The position numbers and the translations under genes were made by a program. Under the pieces are notes generated by a model. It ran no database searches, was not told where the DNA came from, and saw nothing but the letters and a program-made list of their open reading frames with translations. Shown in pieces: positions 39,974 through 48,573 of a stretch of 64,000 nucleotides of DNA. This stretch comes from Halobaculum roseum (GTDB lineage Archaea; Halobacteriota; Halobacteria; Halobacteriales; Haloferacaceae). The stretch lies in assembly GCF_019880245.1 (NCBI RefSeq), contig NZ_CP082286.1, positions 1,444,521 to 1,508,520 on the forward strand. Direction: 5' to 3'. Each line of letters starts with the position of its first letter. Position 1 is the stretch's first letter.

Positions 39974-40612
39974 TCACGCCCGCGGATCGCGGTCCGGTCC
40001 CGGATACTCCCCCGCCGCGACCGCCGGATACAGCTTCTCCGCGTCGAACAGCGTCGCGAACGCCCGCGGCTCGCGCACGCTCACCGGGAACCGATCGGTG
40101 AGTCCCGCGCCCGCGCCGGGGGCGGTGAGCCGCTCGTCGAACGACAGCACGTGCATCGCGCCGCCGCGGTAGGCCGACGCCAGCGCCGGGTGATCGCCCG
40201 GCGGCTGAGTCACGGGATCGCGCCACGCCTCCACTCGCTCGCGCCAGTCGGCCGCGATATCGGGGTCCGCGAGATCGGCGATCACCGCCTCCGCGTCGGC
40301 GACGAGATCGTCGCTGGCGACGAGCGTCGTCCACGAGTGGCTTCGGAGCCCGTCGAGTGCGTCGCGAGCGTCGCCGCCGACCAGCAGATCCGCCGCGAGC
40401 ACGTCCGCGTCGGCGACGACGCGGGCGGGCGAGGGGTCGTCGCTCGGCGGGTCCGGCGACGGATCGTCGTCGCGGTCGCCGGTGTCGGCATCGTCGCCCG
40501 TGCCGTCGCCGGCGCGGGTCCCCTCCCTGCGTGCCGCGAGCGCCGACCGGATCTCCGCCTCGTCGACGACGAACGCCTCCGCCCGCTCGAACAGCGCGGT
40601 CCACGTCTCCAT
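39974..40612 (-). CDS. PIN-like haloarchaeal protein, unknown function
   Basis: A 212-residue protein. A 60-residue acidic linker (about 25-62) separates an N-terminal helix (TWTALFERAEAFVVDEAEIR) from a PIN-like core: VVADADVLAADLLVGGDARDALDGLRSHSWTTLVASDDLVADAEAVIADL and HVLSFDERLTAPGAGAGL. The DADVLAAD and LSFDE aspartates resemble the acidic residues of PIN nucleases. It is a conserved haloarchaeal family of unknown role. It may be an RNase or a former one. Confidence 0.75.
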   Translation of the reverse strand: METWTALFERAEAFVVDEAEIRSALAARREGTRAGDGTGDDADTGDRDDDPSPDPPSDDPSPARVVADADVLAADLLVGGDARDALDGLRSHSWTTLVASDDLVADAEAVIADLADPDIAADWRERVEAWRDPVTQPPGDHPALASAYRGGAMHVLSFDERLTAPGAGAGLTDRFPVSVREPRAFATLFDAEKLYPAVAAGEYPGPDRDPRA

Positions 40613-40667
40613 ACGCTATCCGGGATGCCGCATCGCAAAAAGCCGGGTCGTTCGGCGCGGGTCGCGC

Positions 40668-41768
40668 TCACGCCGCCGCGAGCCGCTTGCGGGCCGCGTC
40701 GGCGACGAGACCGACGAGGAACGCCGCGCCGACGTTCCACAGGAGGCCGACGCAGCCGACGAGCGCGACCAGCGCGAGCGCGCGGCGGCCGTCCACGTCG
40801 ACCGCGCGGCGACCGAGGTGGACCGCGACCACGACGAGCAGGACGCCGAGCACGGCCATCGGGAACGCGGCGACGACGCCCGCGAACGGGACGGCCGCGA
40901 GGTACAGCCCCCCGAGCACGAGGTTCGCGCCGCCGGTGCGGGCGCCGAAGGCGTGCTTGCCCGCGAGGCCGCCCGAGCCGTGACACATCGGGATCCCGCC
41001 CAGCGGGACCGCCGAGAGACACATCGCGCCCATGCTTCCCGAGAGCCGGTCGGCCGAGACGTCGGCGTCGAACAGATCCGACAGGAGGAGGCTCGTCGCG
41101 ACGGCTGCGTTGCCGACGGTCATCGCGAGTTGCCCCGTCGTCGCCGACAGCGCGTTCGTCGTGACCGCGGGCGCGGCCGCCGGGAAGACCGCGAGCGCGG
41201 GTAGGTCGGCGGCTGGAACTCCGGCGTCCGCGACCGCGAGCGCGAGGCCGACGCCCAGTACCGCCAGCGACGCGCCCCGGCGGAACCCCGCCAGCGCGAC
41301 GACGCCCGCGACGCCGGCGGCGACGACCGCGAGCGTCGGGTTCGCCAGCCCCAGATCGAGCCCCGAGCGGACGAGCACCAGCGCGACCGCAAGCTGGATG
41401 CCGCGGATCACCGGCTCGCTCACGTACCGCTGGAGTCGCCCGAGCGCCCCCGTCGCCGCCGCGAGGAGGAGGACGGCGCCCGCAAGCAGGCCCGCGGCGA
41501 CGTACTCGCCGGCGGAGACCGTGCCCGCCAGCGCCAACCCCGCGAGCGCCTTCATCGGCTCCACCGAGAGGGGAAGCCCGTAGACGAGCCCCCACACGAC
41601 CTGGAAGACGCCGAAGAACAGCAGGGCGTGCGCCAGCGAGACGGGCGTCAGCGCCGCCAGCCCGACGACTATCGGGAGAACCGTAACCGAATCCCCCAAC
41701 GCGCCGGTCCACTCGCCGGCGTCGAATCGGACCCCGTAGTCGGTCGCCAATCGCTCCGAGATCGCCAC
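40668..41768 (-). CDS. MOT1-like sulfate/molybdate transporter
   Basis: A 366-residue membrane protein with about ten helices, starting with GTG. The conserved family signatures are present: GALGDSVTVLPIVVGLAAL near the N-terminus, LSVEPMKALAGLALAG, and GGIPMCHGSGGLAGKHAFGARTGGANLVLGGLYLAAV. These match the MOT1/molybdate-permease branch related to SulP. The signature residues for anion recognition (GGIPMCHGSGG) are intact. It adjoins a tungstate-type ABC operon and a ModE-like regulator, so the locus handles oxyanions. Confidence 0.85.
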   Translation of the reverse strand: MAISERLATDYGVRFDAGEWTGALGDSVTVLPIVVGLAALTPVSLAHALLFFGVFQVVWGLVYGLPLSVEPMKALAGLALAGTVSAGEYVAAGLLAGAVLLLAAATGALGRLQRYVSEPVIRGIQLAVALVLVRSGLDLGLANPTLAVVAAGVAGVVALAGFRRGASLAVLGVGLALAVADAGVPAADLPALAVFPAAAPAVTTNALSATTGQLAMTVGNAAVATSLLLSDLFDADVSADRLSGSMGAMCLSAVPLGGIPMCHGSGGLAGKHAFGARTGGANLVLGGLYLAAVPFAGVVAAFPMAVLGVLLVVVAVHLGRRAVDVDGRRALALVALVGCVGLLWNVGAAFLVGLVADAARKRLAAA

Positions 41769-41876
41769 GATCGAGTGTTGCTAGCGGCGTACTTGAGGCT
41801 GTCCGGAAACCGGATCGATCAACACCGAACGTGTTCGGTAATTGAATTCGATTACACCGATCGAAGTCGATCGGTG

Positions 41877-42641
41877 TCAGTACACCAGCTCCCCGGAGAT
41901 GAACTTGCGGGTGCGCTCGTCGCTCGGGTCCTCGAAGATCGTCTCGGTGGGGCCGACCTCGGTGAACCCGTCCCCGAGCAGGACGCCGACGCGGTCTGCG
42001 ATCCGTTCGGCCTGGTGCATGTCGTGGGTCGCGACGACGACGCCGAGGCCGCGGTCGCGGGCCTCGAGGATCGCCTCCTCGATCAGTCCGGTGTTGCGCG
42101 GGTCGAGGTCGGAGGTGGGCTCGTCGAGCAGCAGGTACGTCGGGTCGTACGCGAGCGACCGCGCGAACGAGACCCGCTGGGCCTCGCCGCCCGACAGCGA
42201 GTCGGCCTCCTGGCCGAGCTTGTCGTCGAGCCCGACCACGTCGAGCGCCCCCTCGACGGCCTCGGGCGTCCCGTTCGACCCCAGGATCGACCGGAGCCCG
42301 TCGCGGAGCCGGTCGTCCCACCCCCGGCGGACCCGCAGCCCGTACTCGACGTTCCGGGCGACGGAGGCGTCGAACAGGCTGGCTTCCTGAAACACCATGC
42401 CGACCCGTCGACGGAGCTCCAGGCGGGTGTCATCGTCGGCCTCCCAGACCGAGGTTCCGTCGAGCTCGACGGTTCCCTCGTCCGGGCGGAGGAACAGCGC
42501 GAGGACCCGCAACAGGGTCGTCTTCCCGACGCCCGACGGGCCGATGATCGCGACGACCTCCCCCGGTTCGACCGACAGCGACGCGTCGTCGACGACGGTC
42601 TCGTCGCCGTAGGCCTTCGAGACGTTCGAGAGCCGGATCAC
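41877..42641 (-). CDS. tupC: tungstate/molybdate ABC transporter ATP-binding protein
   Basis: A 254-residue ATPase: Walker [10 protein letters not shown] (about 35-42), Q-loop [15 protein letters not shown], signature [27 protein letters not shown] (C-loop plus Walker B) and [18 protein letters not shown] (His switch). It starts with GTG overlapping the permease stop (GTGA). Predicted to power import of tungstate or molybdate by the following permease and TupA-like protein. Order upstream to downstream is binding protein, permease, ATPase. Confidence 0.9.
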   Translation of the reverse strand: MIRLSNVSKAYGDETVVDDASLSVEPGEVVAIIGPSGVGKTTLLRVLALFLRPDEGTVELDGTSVWEADDDTRLELRRRVGMVFQEASLFDASVARNVEYGLRVRRGWDDRLRDGLRSILGSNGTPEAVEGALDVVGLDDKLGQEADSLSGGEAQRVSFARSLAYDPTYLLLDEPTSDLDPRNTGLIEEAILEARDRGLGVVVATHDMHQAERIADRVGVLLGDGFTEVGPTETIFEDPSDERTRKFISGELVY

Positions 42642-43363
42642 TGCCTCGTCACCCCGTCGGAACCGAGCCGGACGACGACCGCGTTGACCAGCAGCACGAG
42701 CGCCACCAGGACCGCCCCGAGGATCATCGCGGTACCGTACTGCCCCTGTCGAGCCTCGAGTTGGATGGCGGTCGTCAGCGTCCGGGTCTTCGAGATCCCG
42801 TCGGCGCTCGTGATGTTCCCGCCGACGATGAGGACGGAGCCGACCTCGCTGATCGCGCGGCCGAAGCCGGCGAGGACCGCCGTCGCGATCCCGTATCGCG
42901 CCTCCTTGATCACCACCAGCGCAACGTCGATCCGGGTGCCGCCGAGGGCGTGTGCGGCGTCGCGGACGTTGTCGCTCACGCCGGAGATGGCGGCGAGGCT
43001 GATCGCCGTGATCGGCGGCGTCGCGAGCACGAACTGCGACATGATCATCGCCTCCTTGGTGAAGATGAGGTCGAACGTTCCGAGCGGCCCCTGGTTGGAG
43101 ACCGCGAACAGCACCAGCAGGCCGACGACGACGCTGGGGAACCCCATCCCCGTGTTGATCACAGACTTCACGAACTGCTGGCCGGGGAAGTCGGTGAACC
43201 CCATCACCAGCGCGACCGGGATGCTGAACAGCGTGCTCAGCGTCACCGCGATGAGACTCACGTACAGCGAGACGAAGATGACGCTCGAGACGTATCCCTC
43301 CTCGAACGGGAGCCCGGCGACCGCCGGAAGCAGCTGTACGACCGGATCGAGCGGCATGCTCAC
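42638..43363 (-). CDS. tupB: tungstate-type ABC transporter permease
   Basis: A 241-residue inner-membrane permease with five or six helices. The EAA-like cytoplasmic loop is [53 protein letters not shown] at 43361-43363 overlaps the tupA stop (GTGA), and an ATG two codons further in gives the alternative start; the overlap favours the GTG. Together with tupA and tupC it forms a three-gene operon. Confidence 0.9.
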   Translation of the reverse strand: MSMPLDPVVQLLPAVAGLPFEEGYVSSVIFVSLYVSLIAVTLSTLFSIPVALVMGFTDFPGQQFVKSVINTGMGFPSVVVGLLVLFAVSNQGPLGTFDLIFTKEAMIMSQFVLATPPITAISLAAISGVSDNVRDAAHALGGTRIDVALVVIKEARYGIATAVLAGFGRAISEVGSVLIVGGNITSADGISKTRTLTTAIQLEARQGQYGTAMILGAVLVALVLLVNAVVVRLGSDGVTRQ

Positions 43364-44316
43364 CCGTCGGTCGAGTTGCTACTCCAGCCTTCCGGAACGT
43401 ACTGCTGGAAGTCGGGGTCCTCGGAGACCGCCCTGGGGAAGAACAGCTGCTCCCCGTTGACCTGATACTCCGAGATGGCCTGCTGCGTCTCGGGGCTGGT
43501 GATCCAGCCGATGTACGCCATCGAGAGGTCGTAGTTGGCGTTGTCGTGGACGCCGGGGTTGACCGCCATGATCCCGTACGGGTTCGCGAGGATCTCCGGG
43601 CCGTCCTCGATGGGACCCTGCACCAGGATCACGAGGTCGAGCTCCGAGCGCTGAGAGATGAACGTCCCGCGGTCCGAGAGCGTGTACCCGTCCTGCTGGT
43701 TGGCGACGTTCAGCGCCTCGCCCATCCCCGTGCCGGTCTCCTGGTACCAGTCGCCGCCCGGCTCGGTGCCGGCGGCCTCCCAGAGGTTGAGCTCCTTCGT
43801 GTGGGTCCCGGAGTTGTCCCCGCGGGAGACGAACGTCGCCTCCGCATCGGCGATGGCGGTCAGCGCCTCGGTCGCCGAGTCCATGCCCCGGATCCCGGCG
43901 GGGTCGCTCTCGGGGCCGACGATCACGAAGTCGTTGAACATGAGGTCGCGGCGGTTGACCCCGTAGCCGTTGCGCAGGAACTCGTCCTCGAGCCCGCGGG
44001 CGTGGACCATCACCACGTCCGAGTCGCCGTTGCGCGCCGACTCGAGGGCCGCGCCCGTCCCCTGCGCGACCGCGTCGACGGACACGCCGTACATCTCCTC
44101 GAAGTCCGGGTGGATCGCGTCGAGCAGCCCCGTGTCGTACGTGCTCGTCGTCGTCGTGAGCGTCAGCGTCTCGCCGGAAACGCCGGCCGACTCCTCCTGT
44201 CCCCCGCCGATGCCCGCACAGCCCGCGAGCGCGCCGGTGACGCCCGTCGCCGCCGCCGCCAGGAACGCCCGCCTGCTGGCCGTTCCGTCGTGCCCGTCGT
44301 TCCGTTGTTTCGACAT
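43360..44316 (-). CDS. tupA: tungstate/molybdate-binding lipoprotein
   Basis: A 318-residue periplasm-like substrate-binding protein. A Tat signal ([20 protein letters not shown]) ends at lipobox Cys33, so it is a lipid-anchored lipoprotein. The sequence after the anchor, [28 protein letters not shown], matches the TupA anion pocket (the ATTTSTxxSGLLD type). [18 protein letters not shown] and [25 protein letters not shown] are also characteristic. Tungstate rather than molybdate is favoured by this pattern, but I cannot exclude molybdate. It leads the operon. Confidence 0.92.
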   Translation of the reverse strand: MSKQRNDGHDGTASRRAFLAAAATGVTGALAGCAGIGGGQEESAGVSGETLTLTTTTSTYDTGLLDAIHPDFEEMYGVSVDAVAQGTGAALESARNGDSDVVMVHARGLEDEFLRNGYGVNRRDLMFNDFVIVGPESDPAGIRGMDSATEALTAIADAEATFVSRGDNSGTHTKELNLWEAAGTEPGGDWYQETGTGMGEALNVANQQDGYTLSDRGTFISQRSELDLVILVQGPIEDGPEILANPYGIMAVNPGVHDNANYDLSMAYIGWITSPETQQAISEYQVNGEQLFFPRAVSEDPDFQQYVPEGWSSNSTDG

Positions 44317-44340
44317 AGGAACAACGATCGGTCACGGACA

Positions 44341-44350
44341 CATATAGCTA
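44341..44350 (-). promoter_or_regulatory. TATA-like element of the tupABC operon
   Basis: CATATAGCTA (read on the minus strand as TAGCTATATG) lies 24-34 bases upstream of the tupA ATG, the right distance for an archaeal TATA box giving a leaderless or very short-leader mRNA. The A/T-rich stretch stands out from the surrounding G+C-rich DNA. Confidence 0.5.
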
Positions 44351-44387
44351 TGGGAACCAGTTACCTCGAAGGCAGATACCGCTGATT

Positions 44388-44407
44388 CGAAACGGGGAAC
44401 CGTTTCG
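44388..44407. promoter_or_regulatory. palindromic operator candidate between tupA and the ModE-like gene
   Basis: Perfect 8-bp arms CGAAACGG/CCGTTTCG around a 4-base spacer. It sits about 40 bp upstream of the tupA TATA-like element and 79 bp before the ModE-like ATG, in the 169-bp divergent spacer. This is a natural location for a ModE-type repressor site that controls both directions. Confidence 0.6.
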
Positions 44408-44485
44408 TGTCGGAGCGCGCACCCGCGAACGGCTACCGGACGGCGCGCGCAACGGTTTTCCGGCGGGTCGCCGAACCCGAGGCCG

Positions 44486-45271
44486 ATGGGATCGAACGGC
44501 GCGACGGGGTCGAACGGGGCGGCGGGGCCGAACGGCGACGAGGGGACCGCGGGGTTCGAGGCGAGTCTCACCGCCGGCGAGGCGACGTTCGAGGGACATG
44601 ACGCCGCGTTGTTGCGCGCCATCGCGGCCGCGGGGTCGGTCAGCGGCGCCGCGAGCGACCTGGGCCGGTCGCGGGCGCGGGCGCTCTCGCGATTGGAGGC
44701 GCTGGAGTCGGCCTTCGGCGACCTGGTCGACCGGCGCCGCGGCGGCGCCGACGGCGGCGGGAGCAGCCTGACCGCGAACGCCGAGTCGCTGCTGGCGCGC
44801 TTCGAGCGGCTGACGGCCGCGCTGGCGGGCACCGCCGGCGCCGCGGAGTCGGTGTTCGACGGGGGCGTGACGGGGCGCGAGGGCGAGCTCGCGGTCGTCG
44901 ACACCGACGCCGGGCCGCTGCGGGCGCTCGCCGTGGGCGACCCGGAGCCGGCCGACGGCGACGCGGTGCAGGTGAGCGTCCGGGCCGACGCCGTGACGCT
45001 GCACGAGCCGAGCGGGACGCCCTCGCCCGACGCGACGAGCGCCAGGAACCGGTTCCCGGGCGTCGCCGCGGCGGTCGACCGCGGCGACGCGGTCGTCGAG
45101 GTGCGGATCGACGTGGGGGCCGGCGAACCGCTTTCGGCGCTGATCACGGTCGACAGCGCGGACCGGCTGGGCCTGCACGAGGGGAGCGAGGTGGTCGCCT
45201 CGTTCAAGGCGACGGCGACGCGGGCGACCCGCACGAACGCCGCCGGCGACGGGGACGACCGGAAGGAGTAG
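44486..45271 (+). CDS. ModE-like molybdate/tungstate-responsive regulator
   Basis: A 261-residue regulator. After a Gly/Asn-rich tail, a LysR-type helix-turn-helix is seen (HDAALLRAIAAAGSVSGAASDLGRSRARALSRLEALESAFG), typical of ModE. Residues about 185-250 form a TOBE-like oxyanion-binding domain: ARNRFPGVAAAVDRGDAVVEVRIDVGAGEPLSALITVDSADRLGLHEGSEVVASFKATAT. Position and composition suggest control of the divergent tupABC operon. Long insertion-like Ala/Gly-rich stretches lie between HTH and TOBE. Confidence 0.82.
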   Translation: MGSNGATGSNGAAGPNGDEGTAGFEASLTAGEATFEGHDAALLRAIAAAGSVSGAASDLGRSRARALSRLEALESAFGDLVDRRRGGADGGGSSLTANAESLLARFERLTAALAGTAGAAESVFDGGVTGREGELAVVDTDAGPLRALAVGDPEPADGDAVQVSVRADAVTLHEPSGTPSPDATSARNRFPGVAAAVDRGDAVVEVRIDVGAGEPLSALITVDSADRLGLHEGSEVVASFKATATRATRTNAAGDGDDRKE

Positions 45272-45321
45272 CGGGAGGTGTAGCGGGGAGGAGTAGGCAG
45301 GGAGGTTCGACCGGCGCCGCC

Positions 45322-46203
45322 TCAGAGGCCGCCGCGCAGGTCCTCGAAGTCGTCGAGGAGGTCGTCGAGCGCCGCCTTCGCCTCCGCGTCGACCGGGCGG
45401 TGGGGCGAGCGAGCGTGTCCCGCGGGCGCCCCGCGCCGGCGCATCGCGTACTTCAGCCCGGGGATGCCGTACTCGGCGGTGATCGCGTGGTTCAACTCGA
45501 CGCAGGCGGCGGTGAGTTCGCGGGCGCAGTCGTCGTCGCCGGCCGCGTGTGCCTCGTAGATCGCGGTCGTCGCCTCCGGCGCGAGGTTGGCGAGCGCGAG
45601 CACGCCGCCGGTTCCGCCGGCCGCGAGCGCCTGCCCGAGGACGCCGCCCGCGCCGACCACGAGATCGAAGTCGGCGTCGGCGGTCCGGTCGAGCGTGCGC
45701 TGGAACGCCCCGATGTCCCCCGAGGAGTCCTTCATGCCCGCGACGTTCGGGTGGTCGGCGAGGCGGCCGACCGTCTCCGGCTCCAGCGTCACGTCGGTGA
45801 ACACCGGCACCGAGTAGAGGTACACCGGGATCGGCGACTCGTCGGCGACCTCGCGGTAGTACGCCGAAAGCGTCGCCTGGTCGTGGCCGTAGTAGAACGG
45901 CGTGACCACGAGCGCCGCGTCGGCGCCCGCGTCGGCGGCTGCGTCGGTCGCCGCCAGCGTCTCGCGTTTCCCGGGGCTGCCCGTGCCCGCGAGCACCGGC
46001 ACCGAGGCCTCCTCGGCGACGACCTCGATCGTCCGGGCGCGCTCCTCGGCGGTCATGAGCTCTGCCTCGCTGTTCGACCCGCAGGGGACGAGGAAGTCGA
46101 CCCCGCGATCTTCGACCCAGCCGACGAGGTCGCGCAGGGCGGCCTCGTCCAGATCTCCGTCGGCGTCGAACGGCGTGACGAGCGGCGGTCCGGTTCCGTG
46201 CAT
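45322..46203 (-). CDS. DapA-family (class I aldolase/lyase) protein
   Basis: A 293-residue TIM-barrel aldolase. The Schiff-base Lys is in VAGMKDSSGD (about residue 157) and the conserved Tyr in PIPVYLYSVP. The motif after strand 2 is PCGSNSEAELMTAEER, not the GTTGE of dihydrodipicolinate synthase, so lysine biosynthesis is not assured; KDG-type, NAL-type or other keto-acid aldolase activity is possible. MHGTGPPLVTPFDADGDLDE is taken as the start; a frame nine residues longer is also open. It stands alone. Confidence 0.82.
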   Translation of the reverse strand: MHGTGPPLVTPFDADGDLDEAALRDLVGWVEDRGVDFLVPCGSNSEAELMTAEERARTIEVVAEEASVPVLAGTGSPGKRETLAATDAAADAGADAALVVTPFYYGHDQATLSAYYREVADESPIPVYLYSVPVFTDVTLEPETVGRLADHPNVAGMKDSSGDIGAFQRTLDRTADADFDLVVGAGGVLGQALAAGGTGGVLALANLAPEATTAIYEAHAAGDDDCARELTAACVELNHAITAEYGIPGLKYAMRRRGAPAGHARSPHRPVDAEAKAALDDLLDDFEDLRGGL

Positions 46204-46528
46204 GGCGGATGGGTCGACAGCCCGCGTCAAGAGCGTTCCCGTCGATCGGCGAGGCGGCGCGGGGCGCGAACGAGGTGCATCCGTCGAAATCGGGTCGTAC
46301 GGGCGTCTGACGGACCGCTCACGTCTGACGCGGCTTTATACTGGGGCGGTCGGACCCGTCGAACGGGCGCGGGACCGTACACCGCTGCGACCGTCGACCG
46401 CGGGACGCCGACGGCGGCGGGCCGGCCTCGCGCGCCGCACACGCTCGGCCCGGTATCCGCGTCGCAGGCTCGCGGCCCCCCGACCACGCCTGCCAGGGCA
46501 TCGCCCTGCCTCTTTCCCCACGCGCTCG
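46204..46528. other. 325-bp intergenic region with promoter-like element and hairpin
   Basis: Contains CTTTATACTGG at about 46333-46343, which could serve as a TATA-like element in either direction (AGTATAAAG on the minus strand would precede the DapA-like gene by about 100 bp). A hairpin with arms CAGGGC/GCCCTG around ATC lies at about 46494-46508, just past the trkA stop, followed by CTCTTT. Open frames here have no protein-like features. I see no known non-coding RNA. Confidence 0.4.
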
Positions 46529-47185
46529 TCAGTCGCCCAGGAGCGCCGCGCGCACGTCGCCGACGCGGTCGGTCTCCGCGAGCACGGCGATCCGGTCGCC
46601 GGACCGGACGGTGGTGCCGGGCAACGGGATCGTCAGCGGCTCCCTGGCGCGGCCGTGGGCGTACACCCGGGCGCCGTCGACCGAGAGCTCGTTGACGTGG
46701 CCGCCGATCACGGGGGCGTCGTCGTCGACCGCGACCGTCACGAGCTGGAGCCGCTCGGTGAGGTCGCCGATCGCGTTGAAATCCCCGCCGAGCATGGCGG
46801 TCTTCGCGCCCGCGGCGCCGAGCCGCTCGGGGTAGATGATCTCGTCGACGGCGCGCTCGAACTCGTCGTAGATCTCCTCGTGGAAGTCCTCGGAGACGCG
46901 CATCACCGTTCGGCAGTCGCCCAGCTCCTTCGCCTCCATGCAGATGTCGAAGTTCAGCTTCGGGTCGCCCGTGATCGCGCCGACGGCGTCGCTGTGGGCG
47001 ACGCCCGCGTCGGCGAGCACCGACGGGTTCGACCCGTCGCCCTCGATGACCCGGAAGCCGCGCTCTCGCGCGCGCTCGACTTTCGTGTGGTCGTTGTCGA
47101 CGACGACCACGTCGTGTCCCTCCTCGTCGAGGACCCGGGCGGTCCGGGACCCGACCCGACCGTACCCCACGATGACGATCTTCAT
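46529..47185 (-). CDS. trkA: TrkA-type NAD-binding (RCK) protein
   Basis: A 218-residue cytosolic regulator of K+ transport. The Rossmann fold IVGYGRVGSRTARVLDEEGHDVVVVDND (residues 5-32) binds NAD(H); GDGSNPSVLADAGVAHSDAVGAITGDPKLNFDICMEAKELG continues the N-domain. The RCK-C part is LQLVTVAVDDDAPVIGGHVNELSVDGARVYAHGRAREPLTIPLPGTTVRSGDRIAVLAETD. It is a single-repeat version, like Ktr/Trk subunits. No channel gene is adjacent. A long palindrome lies 3 bases before the start codon. Confidence 0.92.
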   Translation of the reverse strand: MKIVIVGYGRVGSRTARVLDEEGHDVVVVDNDHTKVERARERGFRVIEGDGSNPSVLADAGVAHSDAVGAITGDPKLNFDICMEAKELGDCRTVMRVSEDFHEEIYDEFERAVDEIIYPERLGAAGAKTAMLGGDFNAIGDLTERLQLVTVAVDDDAPVIGGHVNELSVDGARVYAHGRAREPLTIPLPGTTVRSGDRIAVLAETDRVGDVRAALLGD

Positions 47186-47188
47186 ACA

Positions 47189-47210
47189 GTGGTATGCCAC
47201 GGCATACCAC
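47189..47210. promoter_or_regulatory. 22-bp near-start perfect palindrome before trkA
   Basis: Arms GTGGTATGCC/GGCATACCAC, 10 bp each, flank a 2-base centre (AC). The palindrome ends 3 bases from the trkA start codon (47183-47185), so it lies in the transcript start or promoter region. It could be a repressor-binding site or an RNA hairpin that controls translation. Confidence 0.65.
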
Positions 47211-47308
47211 AAAGCGCTATCGCCGATTCGGCGCCGCCGCGGTCGCGGAGGCGGGACGGTAGCACGGATCACGGCCGGCTTTTCCGGCCCCGTCGCCTCG
47301 GATCGGCC

Positions 47309-47917
47309 ATGATGGCGACGACCCACGTCCTCGCGGGCGTGGCCGTCGGGCTCGGGACGCTCGCGCTCGCGCCGGAGGCCGGACCGGCCGTCCTCGCGGG
47401 GGCAGTGGGCGGACTGGCGCCCGACCTCGACCTGCTCGGCGACCACCGGAAGGACCTCCACTTCCCCGCGTACGGCACCGTCGCGGCCGCGGTCGCGGTC
47501 GCGGCGGCGGCGGTCGCCCCGTCGCCGGCGACGCTGTCGCTCGCGACCTTCCTCGTCGCGGCGGCGCTGCACGCCGTCTCGGACATCGGCGGCGGCGACC
47601 TCACCCTCCGACCGTGGGAGGCGACCGGCGACCGGGCGGTGTACGAGCACATGCGCGGCCGGTGGCACGCCCCCCGCCGGTGGGTGCGGTACGACGGCGC
47701 CCCGGAGGACTTCCTGATCGGGGTCGCGCTCGCGCTCCCGGCGCTGGCGGCGCTCGACGGGCCGGCGCGCTGGGCAGTCGCGGGGCTCGTCGTCGTCTCC
47801 GCGGGTTACGCCCTCACTCGCCGGACGCTCGTGGACGCGGGGGAGCGCATCGTCGCTGCCGCGCCCGATCCCGTGCTCGCGGCGGTTCCGGAGACGCTGA
47901 TCGAGGACCTGCGGTAG
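47309..47917 (+). CDS. YdjM-like membrane-bound metal-dependent hydrolase
   Basis: A 202-residue membrane protein of the LexA-regulated hydrolase-like family. Histidine-bearing starts of helices are seen in MMATTHVLAGVAVGLGTL and HRKDLHFPAYGTVAAAV, and an AVGGLAPDLDLLGDH motif with aspartates and a FLVAAALHAVSDI motif with a histidine give a likely metal site. Four to five helices are predicted. Two in-frame ATGs start it (47309, 47312). Cellular role is not established. Confidence 0.82.
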   Translation: MMATTHVLAGVAVGLGTLALAPEAGPAVLAGAVGGLAPDLDLLGDHRKDLHFPAYGTVAAAVAVAAAAVAPSPATLSLATFLVAAALHAVSDIGGGDLTLRPWEATGDRAVYEHMRGRWHAPRRWVRYDGAPEDFLIGVALALPALAALDGPARWAVAGLVVVSAGYALTRRTLVDAGERIVAAAPDPVLAAVPETLIEDLR

Positions 47918-48012
47918 GCCAATGGATCGCCGACGGGCCGACGAACCGACGGCGGGGTGACGAACCGACGACAGGGCGACGGCTTTTCTCCGGGCGGTAC
48001 TCAGGGTCCGGC

Positions 48013-48519
48013 ATGGAGAAGGTATCGCTCGCGGACGGCTTCGACTCCGTCGAGGAGCCGTGGTCGCCGCGGCTGGCGGCGGAGTTGAACGGACAGGCGG
48101 TGAAGCTCGCCCGCCTCGACGGCGAGTTCGTCTGGCACAGCCACCCCGACGCGGACGAGCTGTTCTGGGTGATCGAGGGCGGCCCGCTGGACATCGAGTT
48201 CCGCGAGGAGCCGACGGCGACCCTGTCGGCCGGCGAACTACTGGTGGTCCCTGCGGGCGTCGAGCACCGCCCGGTCGCACACGAGGAGACGAAGGTCGCG
48301 CTGTTCGAGCCCGCGGGCACCGAGAACACCGGCGACGCCGGCGACACGGGCGACGAGCGGACGAACGCCGTGCGGGAGCTGGAGACGGGCGTGAGCCGCG
48401 GCCGCGTCGGCGTCGACGACGCGGGCGGGACCACTGACGGCGGTGGCGCGGACGAGTCGACGGACGGCGACGACCGCGACGACGAGCGCGGGACCGGCGG
48501 CGAGGGGCGTCGGGAGTAG
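48013..48519 (+). CDS. cupin-domain protein
   Basis: A 168-residue protein. The cupin motif 1 is GEFVWHSHPDADELFWVIEGG (two metal His and a Glu) and motif 2 is SAGELLVVPAGVEHRPVA. The C-terminal 60 residues are a disordered, acidic Asp/Gly/Thr tail, probably an adaptation to salt. A metal-dependent enzyme or small binding protein is likely; substrate unknown. Confidence 0.88.
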   Translation: MEKVSLADGFDSVEEPWSPRLAAELNGQAVKLARLDGEFVWHSHPDADELFWVIEGGPLDIEFREEPTATLSAGELLVVPAGVEHRPVAHEETKVALFEPAGTENTGDAGDTGDERTNAVRELETGVSRGRVGVDDAGGTTDGGGADESTDGDDRDDERGTGGEGRRE

Positions 48520-48573
48520 CGGGTGACACCGATGTCAGCGAGCGGCTAAGTGGCCCGAGGACGTACCGGGAGT

